DNA of 63,885 bases from an uncultured Acidimicrobiaceae bacterium (GCA_947258375.1 CAMYIJ010000012.1:1-63885); one strand, 5' to 3'. Counted from the first letter of the stretch, positions 8,201-17,968 are shown. Numbers and translations are program-made. The notes: generated by a model from the letters alone, not told the origin.

Positions 8201-9989
8201 CCTCGACGACCCGCAGTCCCAGGTCCTCGAGAACCGGCATGATCGTGGACAGCTCCAACTTGCCGTCAGCGCGGTAAACCGCAAGACGGGTGAGACCTTC
8301 ACTGTCCGAGCGTTCGTCCAGCAGCCCAACCACGGGCCGCCCATTGACGGACTGCATCATCTCGTCGAGCTTGCCGACGTCCTCGACCGCGATATTGAGC
8401 GGCGTGGATGAGCGATAGTACGCCGGGAATCGACCGGCCCACTCCTCGACCAGCGCCCGGCCGATCTCCGGTCCATGGGCGGCGAGCAACCTCTCGGCCA
8501 GGCGATCCTCCCACGACTGGGTCGCGGCGATGACCTTGGCTTCGAGATCTCGCGCCGACACATTGGGTATCTGGCCGGCTCCCAGCCAGACGGTGAAGTG
8601 GAGTCGTGCGGTGTCGGTCTCGCCAAGCGCCAGCTTGTAGTCGATCGACGAACCGCCGAACTCCGTGACGAACAGTTGTTGCAGTGTCTCGCGGATCGAC
8701 GCGTTGAAGTGGTCTCGGGGCATGACGACGAGCAGTGAAACACTGCGCTGCAGCAGGTCGCGTCGGACGAAGAGCCGGATTTGCCGGCGTTCCTGCAACT
8801 GAAGCAGGCCGACGAGATTCTGGCGTATGTCCTCGGTGGTGGTGGCGAACAGCTCGTCCTGGGGGAAGCTGTTGAAGAGCTGGACAATCTCCTTGTACGA
8901 GTGGCTGCCCGCGATCAGATCCTCGGCTTCGATGATCTGCTGGAGTTTGCGATGCAGGCCGGGGATCGAATCGGCCGGCGTCATGTAGGCCTTTGATGTG
9001 AACAAGCCGAGCAAGCGAATCTCGCCGACGACCGAGCCGTCGGGCCCGATGTGGCGGACGCCGACGTAATCCATCTTGGCGCGTCGGTGGACTCGGGAAG
9101 AGGAATTGGTCTTGGTGATGACCATCAAGTCGCCCTCCTCATAGCGGGCCCGCAGTGAAGGCCGCAGCTCGGAGATGGGGACGGGAGCGGCAAACGCCGA
9201 ATCGGCGTCCGCGCGAAGAATACCGAGGCCCGAGTTGGGGACCACCGATACTAAACGGCCGGGCCCCTCGCCGGTGATCTGATACTCGCGATATCCCAGA
9301 AAGACGAAGTTGAGGTCCAGCAACCACTCGAGAAAGGCCACCGCCTCGTCGACTTCGTCCTTGCCGTAGCGGCGCCCTCCGGCGCGGGCGACCTTGATCA
9401 TGGTGTAGATCGCGCCCTGCATCGCCTCGAAGTCGGTGACGGCCCGCCGCACGTCGAGTAGAACCCCTTCGACGCGCTCGCGCAGGGCGACCAATTCCGC
9501 CGGATCGAGCCTCTGGCCCAGCTCGTAGTGCTGCACGGACTCACGCAGCAGGGCGGTGCGGGCAGGAAGCACATCCGTGATCCGGCCTCGATCATCCCGG
9601 GTCATCCCGACCACCGGGTGCAGAACCCGATTGACGACGTAGCCATCGGCCTCGATGGCGTTGATGACCGAATCCACGAGAAAAGCCATGTCCGGCGTGG
9701 CGATTTCGAGCACAGCCCCAGATCGTTCATAACCATGCATTTCCGTGACCGGGTTGAAGACGCGCACCACCGATTCGTCGTCGCGGCGAGCCTCGGCGAA
9801 CTCGAAGAGATTCCGAACGTGGTTTTCGAGCTCGTCGACCGGCTGGTCCAGGAGGTAGCCGGATGGGATTCTCCGGAGGTAGGCCCGAGCGAAAGCGGCA
9901 ACCACCTCGCCCCCGTTGCTGTCGCCGAGGCTCGCGACGAGGTCTTCGATGATGGCGTCCTGGCTGATGGGTGCGTCGTCGTCACTCAC
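5202..9989 (-). CDS. gdhB: NAD-specific glutamate dehydrogenase, large (180-kDa) class
   Basis: 1595 residues, the normal size of the large bacterial class known from Streptomyces clavuligerus and Pseudomonas. It interconverts L-glutamate and 2-oxoglutarate plus ammonia with NAD, usually in the catabolic direction. The catalytic half begins near GGAVARGGIRWSTRKEDY and includes GLMKAQMTKNAVIVPTGAKG with the active-site lysines, GVGDMSGDVFGNG of the dinucleotide-binding fold, and GGNLGLTQLGRIEF. The long N-terminal part carries the ACT-like regulatory domains of this class (for example AYMTPADSIPGLHRKLQQ). The start MSDDDAPISQ is the first ATG. It probably heads a three-gene transcript with the methyltransferase and thioesterase. 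The symbol follows Pseudomonas usage. Confidence 0.95.
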   Translation of the reverse strand: MSDDDAPISQDAIIEDLVASLGDSNGGEVVAAFARAYLRRIPSGYLLDQPVDELENHVRNLFEFAEARRDDESVVRVFNPVTEMHGYERSGAVLEIATPDMAFLVDSVINAIEADGYVVNRVLHPVVGMTRDDRGRITDVLPARTALLRESVQHYELGQRLDPAELVALRERVEGVLLDVRRAVTDFEAMQGAIYTMIKVARAGGRRYGKDEVDEAVAFLEWLLDLNFVFLGYREYQITGEGPGRLVSVVPNSGLGILRADADSAFAAPVPISELRPSLRARYEEGDLMVITKTNSSSRVHRRAKMDYVGVRHIGPDGSVVGEIRLLGLFTSKAYMTPADSIPGLHRKLQQIIEAEDLIAGSHSYKEIVQLFNSFPQDELFATTTEDIRQNLVGLLQLQERRQIRLFVRRDLLQRSVSLLVVMPRDHFNASIRETLQQLFVTEFGGSSIDYKLALGETDTARLHFTVWLGAGQIPNVSARDLEAKVIAATQSWEDRLAERLLAAHGPEIGRALVEEWAGRFPAYYRSSTPLNIAVEDVGKLDEMMQSVNGRPVVGLLDERSDSEGLTRLAVYRADGKLELSTIMPVLEDLGLRVVEEVPTRLKSGTREMFIHDFGVRDGAGQMLRLDDIEERLPETIVAVLEGRADSDSLNRLIISAGLNHEQVGVLRAYRTYWRRVSPGFTVAYINDAFAAHPKIAADLVELFAVRFDPNATDTDQEPILARIAVALDNVASLDEDRILRGFVGLILATQRTNAYRHGTTSLAFKFRSAEVPGMPQPAPLYEIFVYAPDVEGIHLRGGAVARGGIRWSTRKEDYRTEVLGLMKAQMTKNAVIVPTGAKGGFVLRQMPLDSAQLGEAVRSGYTTFIRGLLDVTDNLADGVAVHPEQVRVWDGADTYLVVAADKGTATFSDTANAIAADYDYWLGDAFASGGSAGYDHKALGITARGAWESVKSHFREIGIDVAQDPFTAVGVGDMSGDVFGNGMLLSSSLRLVAAFDHRHIFIDPDPDAAASYEERQRLFGLPRSSWADYDTSLLSPGGGVFSRTAKRIDLSPQAAAALAISDKGLTPDEVIRAILQAPVDLFWNGGIGTYIKASTEANEDAGDRVNDPLRVDGQDLRCKVVGEGGNLGLTQLGRIEFATNGGRLNADFIDNSGGVHCSDLEVNLKVLLGLAQARGELTLEGRDELVLQVVDDVVAAIIYDNFLQAQILAQEVEISARRLEAYEDLMSLLEAEGTLDRAIEHLPTTEEMHERARSDVGMSMPELCVLLAYSKRSLRRWLLDSELPDWPDFSGVAEEYFPREVVARFGHLIPDHPLRRELIATSVANGVVNAAGITLVTRLMTETGAAAGQVVRAYHIAREVTDAPSNWEAVEALVGQVSTGLERTLLGGIDELVESVARWYLTNPGTEFMGEVIAKAEPVFEELATTIAEYGPEQWRTQRDAAVAEWIERGVPPAVAHRHVYQEELVHAPDIIEVIQTTGRPIREVAEMFFLAGAAFEIDWLESQVAGLPEGTRWQRRAVQTIEEDLVVLRRQLVEGIFAEAEGAGAEAALQSYLVARTHELGRLTRFMRSLAGDGVTDVASVVVAIRQIRNLAT

Positions 9990-10071
9990 AGGTGAAAACC
10001 CTACCCTTGTCGGGGCCGAAAGCGTGGCAGATCGGGCTCACGGATGGTGCCCGGAGGCCCGTCGACCGTCC

Positions 10072-12600
10072 CTACAGGGCACCCACCGCCTCGAGCCGCT
10101 TGTACGAGATGTAGCCGGGAAGTATCGGGAACCAGAATGTGCCGATCCGGAAGAGGAAGACCGCAGGAACCGCCACCGTCGCCTCGAGACCGAACGCCGT
10201 GAGGCCGGCTATCAATGCGGCCTCGGCGGCGCCGATACCTCCGGGGGTCGGCGCCGCCTGGGCAATCGCCGACCCCGCGAGATAGACGGCGGTCACGGCC
10301 ACAAACCCGAGGCCTCCACCGAATGCGGCGATGCTGTACCAGAGGGCAAAGACATAGGACATGGTGATAACCAGCGAGCCGCCGAAAAGCATGAGCATCT
10401 TCACCGGATTGGCGGCGACGGATGCAATGCCGGAGACGGACTTGCGGGCGATGGGCCAGATCCGGCGGAGCCACAACTTGCGCCCCCAGGGGAGCAGCAT
10501 GATCAGCCCCGCAACGGCAAGCACGATGGCAAGCACCATGAGGACGCGTCCGCTGGAAGGAAGAGAGATGACGTCGGTGGCAGAACGGCCCGCCGTCGTC
10601 ACGAATATCGTGAGCAGCAGGACGTGAACGATGATTCCGGCAATGTTGTTGAGCCCGACGCCGGCAATGGCGACGGCGGGGTCGATGCCACTCTTCTGGA
10701 GATACCTGATGTTGGCGGCAATGCCGCCCACTTTGGCGGGAGCGATTCGATTGAAGAAGGAAGCTGCGATCTGGGCCAGCAGTGTCGGCAAGAACCGCAG
10801 GCGCTCCGGCATCGCACCCATCAGTGCCATCGCCGCCCCGGCGTACGTGAGAAGCGAGAAGAAGACAACCAGCGAGAACCATTCCCATTGGGCGCCCGCC
10901 ACCTCACCGAAGTCGACCTTTGCCAATTGGGGAATGAGGAAGTAGAAGGCGAAGCCGAGCATGACGGTCGTGAAGACGGTGCCGGACCTGACTCTTTCCA
11001 GCTTCTCGAGCTCGAACTCCTCGAGGCCGGTCGCAGCCGCCACCTCTGATTGCAGCTCATCGAGAAGGCCCTTCTGCTTCTTGAGGGCGTTGCGGGTCGT
11101 GGTGCTCAAAGCGGTTGGTTGGAGGCGGGGAGCGGCCGCGGCAACGGCGGTAGGGCCCAACTCATGCACGGCCGCCGCAACAGACCGGGATGCCCCGACC
11201 CGCAGAGCCAGCGTGGCCATCAACTGGGCAACGTCGCCGTTGAGGTCTCCGTCACGAGCTGATATCTCGGCGAATCCAAAGTCGATCAGCCAGGGACGTC
11301 CATCCGGCGTGAGGAGGACGTTTGCGGGGCTGAGGTGGCGGTGGGCGATCCGAGCGGTATGCATCGTGCGCACTTCAGACCACAGGGCGTGCAGCACTTC
11401 ATCGGTGATGAGATCGAGATCGATTGCATCGAAACCGGCGGCTTCGACCTCATCGAAGGCGATGAGCATGGACGTCGGCGTGACGTCGGCGACTCGTACC
11501 ATCTGCGGGGTGCGGACCCCGGCCGCCGCTGCCGTCAGTGACATCCCGGCCTCGTGTTCCACCTCGCGTCGCAGTGACGCAAACGGCCTTTCGTCTCCGG
11601 AGCCTCTGAGACGGACCATACGATAGATGCGGTACAGGATCTCGGCGGCCCGTTCCTCATGACTCCGCACCTTCACGAAGAGGCGCCGACCGTCGGCCAT
11701 GCCAACCGAGAATCTGCGGGAGTCGCCGCTGGCAACACCCGCGCTCACGACCGGGCCGACCTCGAACCCGTGGCCGGCAAGGGCGGCGGACACATGGGCG
11801 GCCGTGGGTCTGCGATCGGGCGATCCGAATGCAAGCAGGGTGGCCGCGCCGATCGCGTAGCCGAGAGCCAGAATCAGCAGGGCATCGACCGGTACCAGAA
11901 GGCCGTCAATCAGACGCACCGTCAGAAACACCAGGAGCAGAATCCAACCGGCCCGCCTCCATCGGTGGCTGAGCCACGGCGTCAGTAGGGAGAGGCCGGC
12001 GGCGAATCCCGCGAGGTAGACCATTGAGGGGAAACCGTCACCGGGAACGCAAGCATGTGAGCCGAAGACGGTGCCGATTGCCTCACCCGGCTGGCCGACG
12101 ATGTCGCCGACGGCGCCCGGGTCATCGGCGCGTATGTCTTGCTGCCCGGAAGCGGCCAGGTTGTCGCACACCCACGATGGCGGGTCGACTGCGAGATCCG
12201 GGGGAGCAAACCGGGCGATCAGCTCGCTCTGGACTCCGTATGCCACTGCTGCGGCGACTGCGGCTGCGAGCACCAGCAGGGTCAACCGCCGGTAGCGCCG
12301 CCAGAAGAGCAGCAACCCGACAACAACAACCGGCACTACCCACGCCACCAATTGCACGGCGAGAATGATCGTGACAACCAGCGCCGCCGGCAGCCCGTCG
12401 AAGCCGTCGATCACTTCGATGGCGATGCCGACGCTGATGTTGTCGAGCACGCTGGCGAGGAGGAATCCGAGTCCGCCGGCAACAAGAGCGACGACCAACC
12501 GAAGCAAGTCGCCCGGCATTCGACCTCGCCGATAGACCTCAACCTCCCCAGCGGGGGGTGGCAAGGTCTCTGCGATTTCCGGCGGTCGAGTGTCAGCCAT
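10072..12600 (-). CDS. Membrane protein: PAP2-like region, kinase-like domain and LPG-synthase/UPF0104 flippase-type domain
   Basis: 842 residues from ATG 12600 (MADTRPPEIAE). Three parts can be read. Residues about 30-260 are membrane segments whose second half (GFPSMVYLAGFAAGL, then GLLVPVDALLILALG) resembles a decayed PAP2 fold. Residues about 280-470 are protein-kinase-like: lysine in RRLFVKVRS (K310), catalytic loop HRHLSPANVLL and LIDFGFA. In the loop the usual catalytic Asp is His (H422), so it may be a pseudokinase. Residues about 540-842 are a multi-helix domain of the UPF0104/lysylphosphatidylglycerol-synthase membrane family, with ending FWFPILPGYISYKRL. Its kinase part is clearly related to that of the protein at 16202-17968. 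A role in moving or sensing a membrane lipid is inferred. Confidence 0.8.
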   Translation of the reverse strand: MADTRPPEIAETLPPPAGEVEVYRRGRMPGDLLRLVVALVAGGLGFLLASVLDNISVGIAIEVIDGFDGLPAALVVTIILAVQLVAWVVPVVVVGLLLFWRRYRRLTLLVLAAAVAAAVAYGVQSELIARFAPPDLAVDPPSWVCDNLAASGQQDIRADDPGAVGDIVGQPGEAIGTVFGSHACVPGDGFPSMVYLAGFAAGLSLLTPWLSHRWRRAGWILLLVFLTVRLIDGLLVPVDALLILALGYAIGAATLLAFGSPDRRPTAAHVSAALAGHGFEVGPVVSAGVASGDSRRFSVGMADGRRLFVKVRSHEERAAEILYRIYRMVRLRGSGDERPFASLRREVEHEAGMSLTAAAAGVRTPQMVRVADVTPTSMLIAFDEVEAAGFDAIDLDLITDEVLHALWSEVRTMHTARIAHRHLSPANVLLTPDGRPWLIDFGFAEISARDGDLNGDVAQLMATLALRVGASRSVAAAVHELGPTAVAAAAPRLQPTALSTTTRNALKKQKGLLDELQSEVAAATGLEEFELEKLERVRSGTVFTTVMLGFAFYFLIPQLAKVDFGEVAGAQWEWFSLVVFFSLLTYAGAAMALMGAMPERLRFLPTLLAQIAASFFNRIAPAKVGGIAANIRYLQKSGIDPAVAIAGVGLNNIAGIIVHVLLLTIFVTTAGRSATDVISLPSSGRVLMVLAIVLAVAGLIMLLPWGRKLWLRRIWPIARKSVSGIASVAANPVKMLMLFGGSLVITMSYVFALWYSIAAFGGGLGFVAVTAVYLAGSAIAQAAPTPGGIGAAEAALIAGLTAFGLEATVAVPAVFLFRIGTFWFPILPGYISYKRLEAVGAL

Positions 12601-12693
12601 CCCGGTGGACCTTATCGCGAAGAACCCATGGGAGCAGTCGCGCCCGGACGGCATTGCCGGATGACGATGTGGGGAGACAACGGGCGGCCTCGG

Positions 12694-13170
12694 TCATCGA
12701 TGCCGGCGGAAGAAGAGAGCCGTCACGAGCTTGCCAAGTCCCCGCATGGCAGCCTGCCGCGCCGCCTCACCATCCTCGTCGATGACCAGATGCAGAAACG
12801 GTCCTCCCATTCGCCAAGCGAGCAGCCCGTCGGTGAGGACCTGATCGCCAATCACGACGATCCTGGAATCCCGGCTCAGCCCAAGCCGGCGCCGAGTCGT
12901 CCATGGCTTGTTTCCTCTCGCCGTCATCCGCGGCACCCCACGCTCCGGCCCGTTGGTGAGAACTATGACCCTGTCGACACCGGAAAGGGCCTCAAACCGA
13001 TCGATAGCTCCATTCACGAGAGCCGCGAATTGATCGAGCGGGGCTCCTTGTGGCGCCAGGGTGTTGTCGGCGTCGAATATGAGCACGGATCCACCCGGAT
13101 CGTTCGGAGCCAATGCTGCAACATCGTCGAGCGACGAGACGTTGTGGATCGGCACGCGGCGCGGGATCAT
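12694..13170 (-). CDS. HAD-family phosphatase, YqeG/Gep4-like
   Basis: 158 residues from ATG 13170 (MIPRRVPIHNV); an upstream start at 13257 would overlap the RND gene. HAD motifs are visible: I LIFDADNTLAP with nucleophile and acid/base Asp, II VIVLTNG, lysine of motif III in GNKPW, IV IVVIGDQVLTDGLLAWRMG. The IGDQ-xx-TD signature is typical of the YqeG/Gep4 group; yeast Gep4 dephosphorylates phosphatidylglycerophosphate. Placed between an RND transporter (83 bp upstream) and the UPF0104-kinase protein (93 bp downstream), a part in phospholipid metabolism is reasonable but unproven. Confidence 0.75.
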   Translation of the reverse strand: MIPRRVPIHNVSSLDDVAALAPNDPGGSVLIFDADNTLAPQGAPLDQFAALVNGAIDRFEALSGVDRVIVLTNGPERGVPRMTARGNKPWTTRRRLGLSRDSRIVVIGDQVLTDGLLAWRMGGPFLHLVIDEDGEAARQAAMRGLGKLVTALFFRRHR

Positions 13171-13253
13171 GGCCTCTGGAGGGTCGCACGATTCCGGGCG
13201 ACCCTCCAATCGGAGCGAGTCGGAGTCAAGCGCTCGAGGCGCGCAACGCCGAC

Positions 13254-16100
13254 TCAACCGCCTCCGGTGGGCGCCGGCTCTTGCCGTACCGCCGTGCTGC
13301 GGGCGTGCGGGTCGTACTCGGCGATAGGACTCGGATGCATCTCGAGGAGGCGTTCACGGTCCTCACCCTTGAGGCTGGGGGTAACCACGAGTAGCAAGCT
13401 GGGTAGCACCAGCAGTGAGACCAGAAGCGCCAGTGCCACCATCACCGCGGTGAGCGTGCCGAACGTCGCGAAGATCGGCGTCGGCGCCAGGCTCAGAGCC
13501 CAGAACCCGATGATCGACGTCAGGGCGCTCAGCGCCAGTGCGCCGCCGGTGCCTTCCCCGGCGCGGCGTAACGCGGGGAAGCGGCTCGGCTCGCCTTCGA
13601 GCTCTTCGCGGAATCTCACCGTGAAGTGGGTGGCGAAGTCGATCCCGACTCCGATCGCAATCGCCGCGATCGTCGCTGTGATCACGTTGATCGTCATGTC
13701 GGTGAGGAACATGAATCCATAGACCCACGCCACAACGAGCAAGATCGGAACGATGGACGTTGCGGCGTAACGCACCGACCTCATCACGAAGGTCGCGATG
13801 AGAATCGCCAGCAGCACGGCAAGCGGCAGCGATATGAGCATCGAATCGATAAAAGCCTGCAGGGTGTCTTGAGTGGTGATCGGTTCTCCCGAAACTCCAA
13901 TCGTTGTTGCCGCAGCGCCGATCCCAGTTCGCAGCTCCTCTGCCCCGGATTCCAGATCAGCGCGGGCATCGAGGATCAGCGCATCATCGGTGAAGCTCGG
14001 CACGTCGATCTCGAGTCGGGTCGCCTGCACGGCCCCGTCGACATAGAGGAACCGTTCGACCACGTCACCTCGTAGGAGGGTCACCCCCTGTGCATTGGGG
14101 ATGCCCTCACTTACCGCATAGTCGTAGATGGCACGAGTCTGGGCGGCGTCATCGGGCAGGCCGTTTCCGTCGTTGTCCGTCAGGCTGACTCCTCGGGCCG
14201 ATATCGCCTGCACGGCCGGGGGAGAGGCCATCGCGGCTCGCACGATGCTCGCCGCGTTCGGGCTCCTGTCAGTTTCGGCGTCGGCCAACCCTGCCAGCAC
14301 GGTCTCCATCGATTGCAGCGTGTCCGGTTCGGTCAGGTCGCCCTCGACATATATGAAACCGGTTCCGCCCGCCTCTCCGGGGAAGTGCTCGTCGGCCTTG
14401 TCGATGCCCTGCACCGTTTCGCTGTTCTGGGGGAGGAAATCTGTGAACTCGAAGCGACGCTCCACCTGGGTGAAGAGGACGACACCGATGACGGCCACAA
14501 TCGCCACGATCGGCAATGTGATGACCCGCCATCTGGCGAAGAAGTGGACCACGGTCCCGGCCGCGCGGAAACCGTGACCGGCGCCGCGTACGTCGTCGAT
14601 CAGCAGTCGGCCGGCAGCGACAGCTTTCTCGTTGCGACGTTTCGCCATCCGGAAGGGAAGCCACATGAAGAGGGCGGCGAATAGCAGGAACAGCACCGCT
14701 CCGATGAGCGGCATCACGACCGTCATGGACACCATCACTCCGGCAACGATTGCGGCAAACGCGAATAGGACCTTGTAGGGGATCATCAAGCCGAGGTCGG
14801 CAGGCCGGCCCTTGAGGCGGCTTTCGATGCCGAGCAACACCCGTGGTGCGACGATTCCGAGAATGGCGTAGGCGAGCAGGAGCGCGATCGCAGCTCCAAT
14901 GCCGAACTCCGTGATCGCCTCGACTCCAGATACAGCGTTTGACAGGAAAGCCGCTGCCGACGTGACCGCCGCCAGCAACAGCGCCTTGGCTACGGCAGTC
15001 ATGCCGAGCGGATATGCCCGGTCGCGCGTCGCGCCCTCGACCTGAGCTTCCCTGGTTCGACCCGCCCCGTGGATGAAGAAGTCGACGCCGAAGCTGATCA
15101 TGGCAATAGGAACGATCAACTGCAGCAGTGGTGACACGTCCAACTGAACCAGGGCCGTCACTCCGTTGTAGGTCATCATCGTTGCGCCGAGACCGACGGC
15201 TACAACCGCGGCCGCCCAGTAGGAGCGCAGCAGCGCACCGACCAACAGGACGATCAAAGCGACCGCCAGGAAGATGTAGGGGCCGCCGGCCAGGAACGAA
15301 TCCTCGAACGCAGTATTGAAGTCGATGCCAAGACCCCAAACATTGATGTCGGCATCGGCCGGTAGAACCCTGTCTCCACCACGCAGCACGGTTTGCGTCT
15401 CGATGAGCCAGGCTTCGGCGTCGAGAATCTGCTGCTCGTCGCTGGCCGCACCGTCGAACGAGTTGAAGTCGTAGCGCATCATCGCCGTGAACGCCGGCGC
15501 CTCCCACACCTCGACGATCCCGCCGCTGGTCAGATTGAGGGACGTCCGAGCTGAGCTGCTCAGCGTCGTCCGCAGGAGCGCCGTGGGGGCATCGCTTGCC
15601 AGCAGTGACGTGATAGCCGCTTTGACTTCGTCATCGGTCGCAGCCTCGAGTCCACCGGCGCCGAGGGTCTCGTCGACGGCGTCCGCGATCGAATAGATCC
15701 CGGGCACCTCGATTCCGAGATCCAGGTTGCTTCCAGTAACCAGCCGCGCATTGAGGGCTTGACCTTGGACATCTTTCGTGTCGGCTCGGAGGGCATCGGA
15801 TCGCTGCTTGAACTCCAGTAGGTCGTCACGAGTCAGCACGTCCACTCCGTCGGGATCCTCGACCAGGAATGTCGCGGGGCGCACAGAGCCGAATGGGTCA
15901 AAGACGTCCTCGGCCCGCTCCGCGATCTCATAGATCTCGCCCGTCGGGCTGAAGTTGACGGCTTCCTCGTTGGCGATCCCGGGAGCGACGATCGCCAGCC
16001 CAACTGCGAGAACGACAATCAGGGCCGCAACAATGCCGATCCTCCTGTTCAGGAACTCAAAGACCCAATTGCCCCGTGCCGTGTCCTTGGACGATGACAT
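13254..16100 (-). CDS. RND transporter, HAE3 / MmpL-like family
   Basis: 948 residues from ATG 16100, which has a GAGGAGA ribosome binding site. The layout is the duplicated RND plan: one N-terminal helix, a large outside domain, five helices, then the same again. Proton-relay-type motifs occur in both halves (ISFGVDFFIHGAGR and AIGVGIDFATHFTVRF). The second outside domain contains TDNDGNGLPDD, a calcium-loop-like acidic stretch also common in archaeal and actinobacterial members. HAE3 proteins export or shuttle hydrophobic molecules such as hopanoids and other lipids. Neighbours (HAD phosphatase, kinase-PAP2 proteins) support a lipid cargo. It is divergent from the PAP2-kinase gene, with 101 bp between starts. 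Confidence 0.85.
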   Translation of the reverse strand: MSSSKDTARGNWVFEFLNRRIGIVAALIVVLAVGLAIVAPGIANEEAVNFSPTGEIYEIAERAEDVFDPFGSVRPATFLVEDPDGVDVLTRDDLLEFKQRSDALRADTKDVQGQALNARLVTGSNLDLGIEVPGIYSIADAVDETLGAGGLEAATDDEVKAAITSLLASDAPTALLRTTLSSSARTSLNLTSGGIVEVWEAPAFTAMMRYDFNSFDGAASDEQQILDAEAWLIETQTVLRGGDRVLPADADINVWGLGIDFNTAFEDSFLAGGPYIFLAVALIVLLVGALLRSYWAAAVVAVGLGATMMTYNGVTALVQLDVSPLLQLIVPIAMISFGVDFFIHGAGRTREAQVEGATRDRAYPLGMTAVAKALLLAAVTSAAAFLSNAVSGVEAITEFGIGAAIALLLAYAILGIVAPRVLLGIESRLKGRPADLGLMIPYKVLFAFAAIVAGVMVSMTVVMPLIGAVLFLLFAALFMWLPFRMAKRRNEKAVAAGRLLIDDVRGAGHGFRAAGTVVHFFARWRVITLPIVAIVAVIGVVLFTQVERRFEFTDFLPQNSETVQGIDKADEHFPGEAGGTGFIYVEGDLTEPDTLQSMETVLAGLADAETDRSPNAASIVRAAMASPPAVQAISARGVSLTDNDGNGLPDDAAQTRAIYDYAVSEGIPNAQGVTLLRGDVVERFLYVDGAVQATRLEIDVPSFTDDALILDARADLESGAEELRTGIGAAATTIGVSGEPITTQDTLQAFIDSMLISLPLAVLLAILIATFVMRSVRYAATSIVPILLVVAWVYGFMFLTDMTINVITATIAAIAIGVGIDFATHFTVRFREELEGEPSRFPALRRAGEGTGGALALSALTSIIGFWALSLAPTPIFATFGTLTAVMVALALLVSLLVLPSLLLVVTPSLKGEDRERLLEMHPSPIAEYDPHARSTAVRQEPAPTGGG

Positions 16101-16201
16101 CGCTTCTCCTCGGTTGTCTGCACCCGATACCCTGGACACTATCGAATCAGATGTCGAATCGCCTGGCCAGGCGCGTGAACCTGATGCCGCCTGGTACGGT
16201 C

Positions 16202-17968
16202 ATGACGACGAGGAACGAGGCGGTGAACATAGAAACGCCCCCTGAGGTGCCAGCAGAAGTGTCGCGCCCGATTGAGCGTGGGTTGCCGACCATCGGTGTT
16301 CGGCGCGAGGTTCGCGTCGCAGGCATCCGAATTGCCGGTCGGCGCCGCCGGCCCAGCGGCGAGCGGGCGCCGCTCGATCGGGAACTACGCACTACCGGGA
16401 GGTTCTGGCTGCTCGCGGGCGTCGCCTTGATCGGAGTGTGGGTCTCCCTGTTCGCGTTTCCGGCAACGACGAGCTGGTGGACCCGCCACGACCTGTCTGT
16501 TCTGCGGCGCTTCGTTGACATCCGCACCGACACCCTCACATCGATTGCCGACGCCGTCGCCGTGCTCGGGTCATCGTGGTTCCTGCGGATCCTGCGGATC
16601 GGCACGCTGCTGGCTCTGATCTTCATCCGCCGCTGGCGTCACTTTTTCGCCGTGATCCTCGCGATCCTGTTCGTGCAATGGACCGTCGACATTCTCCAGG
16701 AGGTCGTCGGCAGGCCGCGTCCGCTGGTGCCGCTGATCGGCAGTTGGGAGGGTGCGTCACATCCGTCCGGCCCGGTAGCTCGCTTCGGGGTGACTGTGGC
16801 CACCATGGCCTACGCGCTCGTCCCCACCGGTAGGTGGCGACGCCGGGCTCTCGGCATCGCGGGAGGCCTCGTCGCTCTCCTGATACTCGCCCAGTTGTAC
16901 CTCGGCGTCGACCATCCGAGTGACGCCATCGTCTCAGCCGTCTTCGCGATCGCGGTGACCGTCGTCCTCTTCCGCTGGTTCGCTCCTGAGTCGGCATTTC
17001 CGGTCCATTGGAAACCTGGTGTCACCGCCCACCTCGATGTGACGGGTGCCCGCGGCGAGGCCATCCGCGAGGCCGTAGGAGAGCAACTCGGGATGGACGT
17101 GCTCGAGATCAAACCATTCGGGCTCGAAGGCTCCGGCGGCTCAACTCCGCTCCGCATGAAGGTGAAGGGCGATCCCGACACCTTCGTCTTCGCCAAGCTC
17201 TACAGCCAGACCCACCTTCGCTCCGACCGTTGGTACAAGGTCGGCCGGACCATCCTCTACGGGTCTCTCGAAGACGAAGTTCGATTCACCTCCGTCCGGC
17301 GGCTGGTCGAATACGAGGACTACATCCAGCGGTTGATGCGTGATGCCGGCGTGCGCAGCGCCGAACCGTTCGGGATCGTTGAGATTGCCCCCGAACGTGA
17401 GTACCTCATGGTGAGCGAGTTCCTGGAGGGCTCCGAAGAGCTGACACATGCCGAGATCGACGACGATGTGATCGACGACGCGCTCGAAGTGATCCGCTGC
17501 ATGTGGGACGCCGGCCTCGCCCACCGCGACGTCAAACCGGCCAACGTCATGCTCAATGATGGCCGCATAGTCCTGATCGATGTCGCATTCGGCAGTGTCC
17601 GCCCGACGCCATGGCGCCAGGCTGTCGACCTGGCCAACATGATGGTGATTCTGGGGCTCCGCGTGGGCGCCCCTCGTGTCTACGAGCGGGCACTGCTCCA
17701 ATTCGCTCCGGAAGACATTGGCGAGGCCTTCGCCGCCACGCGCAGCGTCACCCTGCCCTCCCAATCGCGCAGCTCGCTGGCCATCATCAAGAAAGAACAA
17801 GGAGTCGATCTGGTCGAGGAGTTCCGCAAACTGGCTCCGGCAACCGAGCCGATCTCGATCCAGAGATGGAGCCCGCGTCGGCAACGGCTGACGGCCGGCG
17901 CCGCGCTTGTGATCATCTTCGTGGTCGGCCAGGTCATCACCGAGTTCACCGGCGGCGGTTTCCTTTGA
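16202..17968 (+). CDS. PAP2-like membrane domain fused to protein-kinase-like domain
   Basis: 588 residues from ATG 16202 (MTTRNEAVN); an ATG at 16184 is an alternative start. Residues about 65-260 are a six-helix PAP2-type domain, but its catalytic residues are lost: the Lys before RPRP is Gln (Q166), PSGH reads PSGP (P191) and the last His is Asp (GVDHPSD, D237). It is therefore probably not an active phosphatase. Residues about 295-500 are kinase-like with K332, catalytic loop HRDVKPANVML (D443, N448) and metal-site D460 in LIDVAFG, so phosphotransfer remains possible. One helix ends the protein (LVIIFVVGQVITEF). The stop overlaps the TTG of a lipoprotein gene. The kinase part matches the protein at 10072-12600. 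Confidence 0.8.
   Translation: MTTRNEAVNIETPPEVPAEVSRPIERGLPTIGVRREVRVAGIRIAGRRRRPSGERAPLDRELRTTGRFWLLAGVALIGVWVSLFAFPATTSWWTRHDLSVLRRFVDIRTDTLTSIADAVAVLGSSWFLRILRIGTLLALIFIRRWRHFFAVILAILFVQWTVDILQEVVGRPRPLVPLIGSWEGASHPSGPVARFGVTVATMAYALVPTGRWRRRALGIAGGLVALLILAQLYLGVDHPSDAIVSAVFAIAVTVVLFRWFAPESAFPVHWKPGVTAHLDVTGARGEAIREAVGEQLGMDVLEIKPFGLEGSGGSTPLRMKVKGDPDTFVFAKLYSQTHLRSDRWYKVGRTILYGSLEDEVRFTSVRRLVEYEDYIQRLMRDAGVRSAEPFGIVEIAPEREYLMVSEFLEGSEELTHAEIDDDVIDDALEVIRCMWDAGLAHRDVKPANVMLNDGRIVLIDVAFGSVRPTPWRQAVDLANMMVILGLRVGAPRVYERALLQFAPEDIGEAFAATRSVTLPSQSRSSLAIIKKEQGVDLVEEFRKLAPATEPISIQRWSPRRQRLTAGAALVIIFVVGQVITEFTGGGFL

Noticed and set aside
12139..13722. 527-codon plus-strand frame across three minus-strand genes
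   Set aside because: Covers parts of the UPF0104-kinase, HAD and RND genes in antisense; no domain visible.
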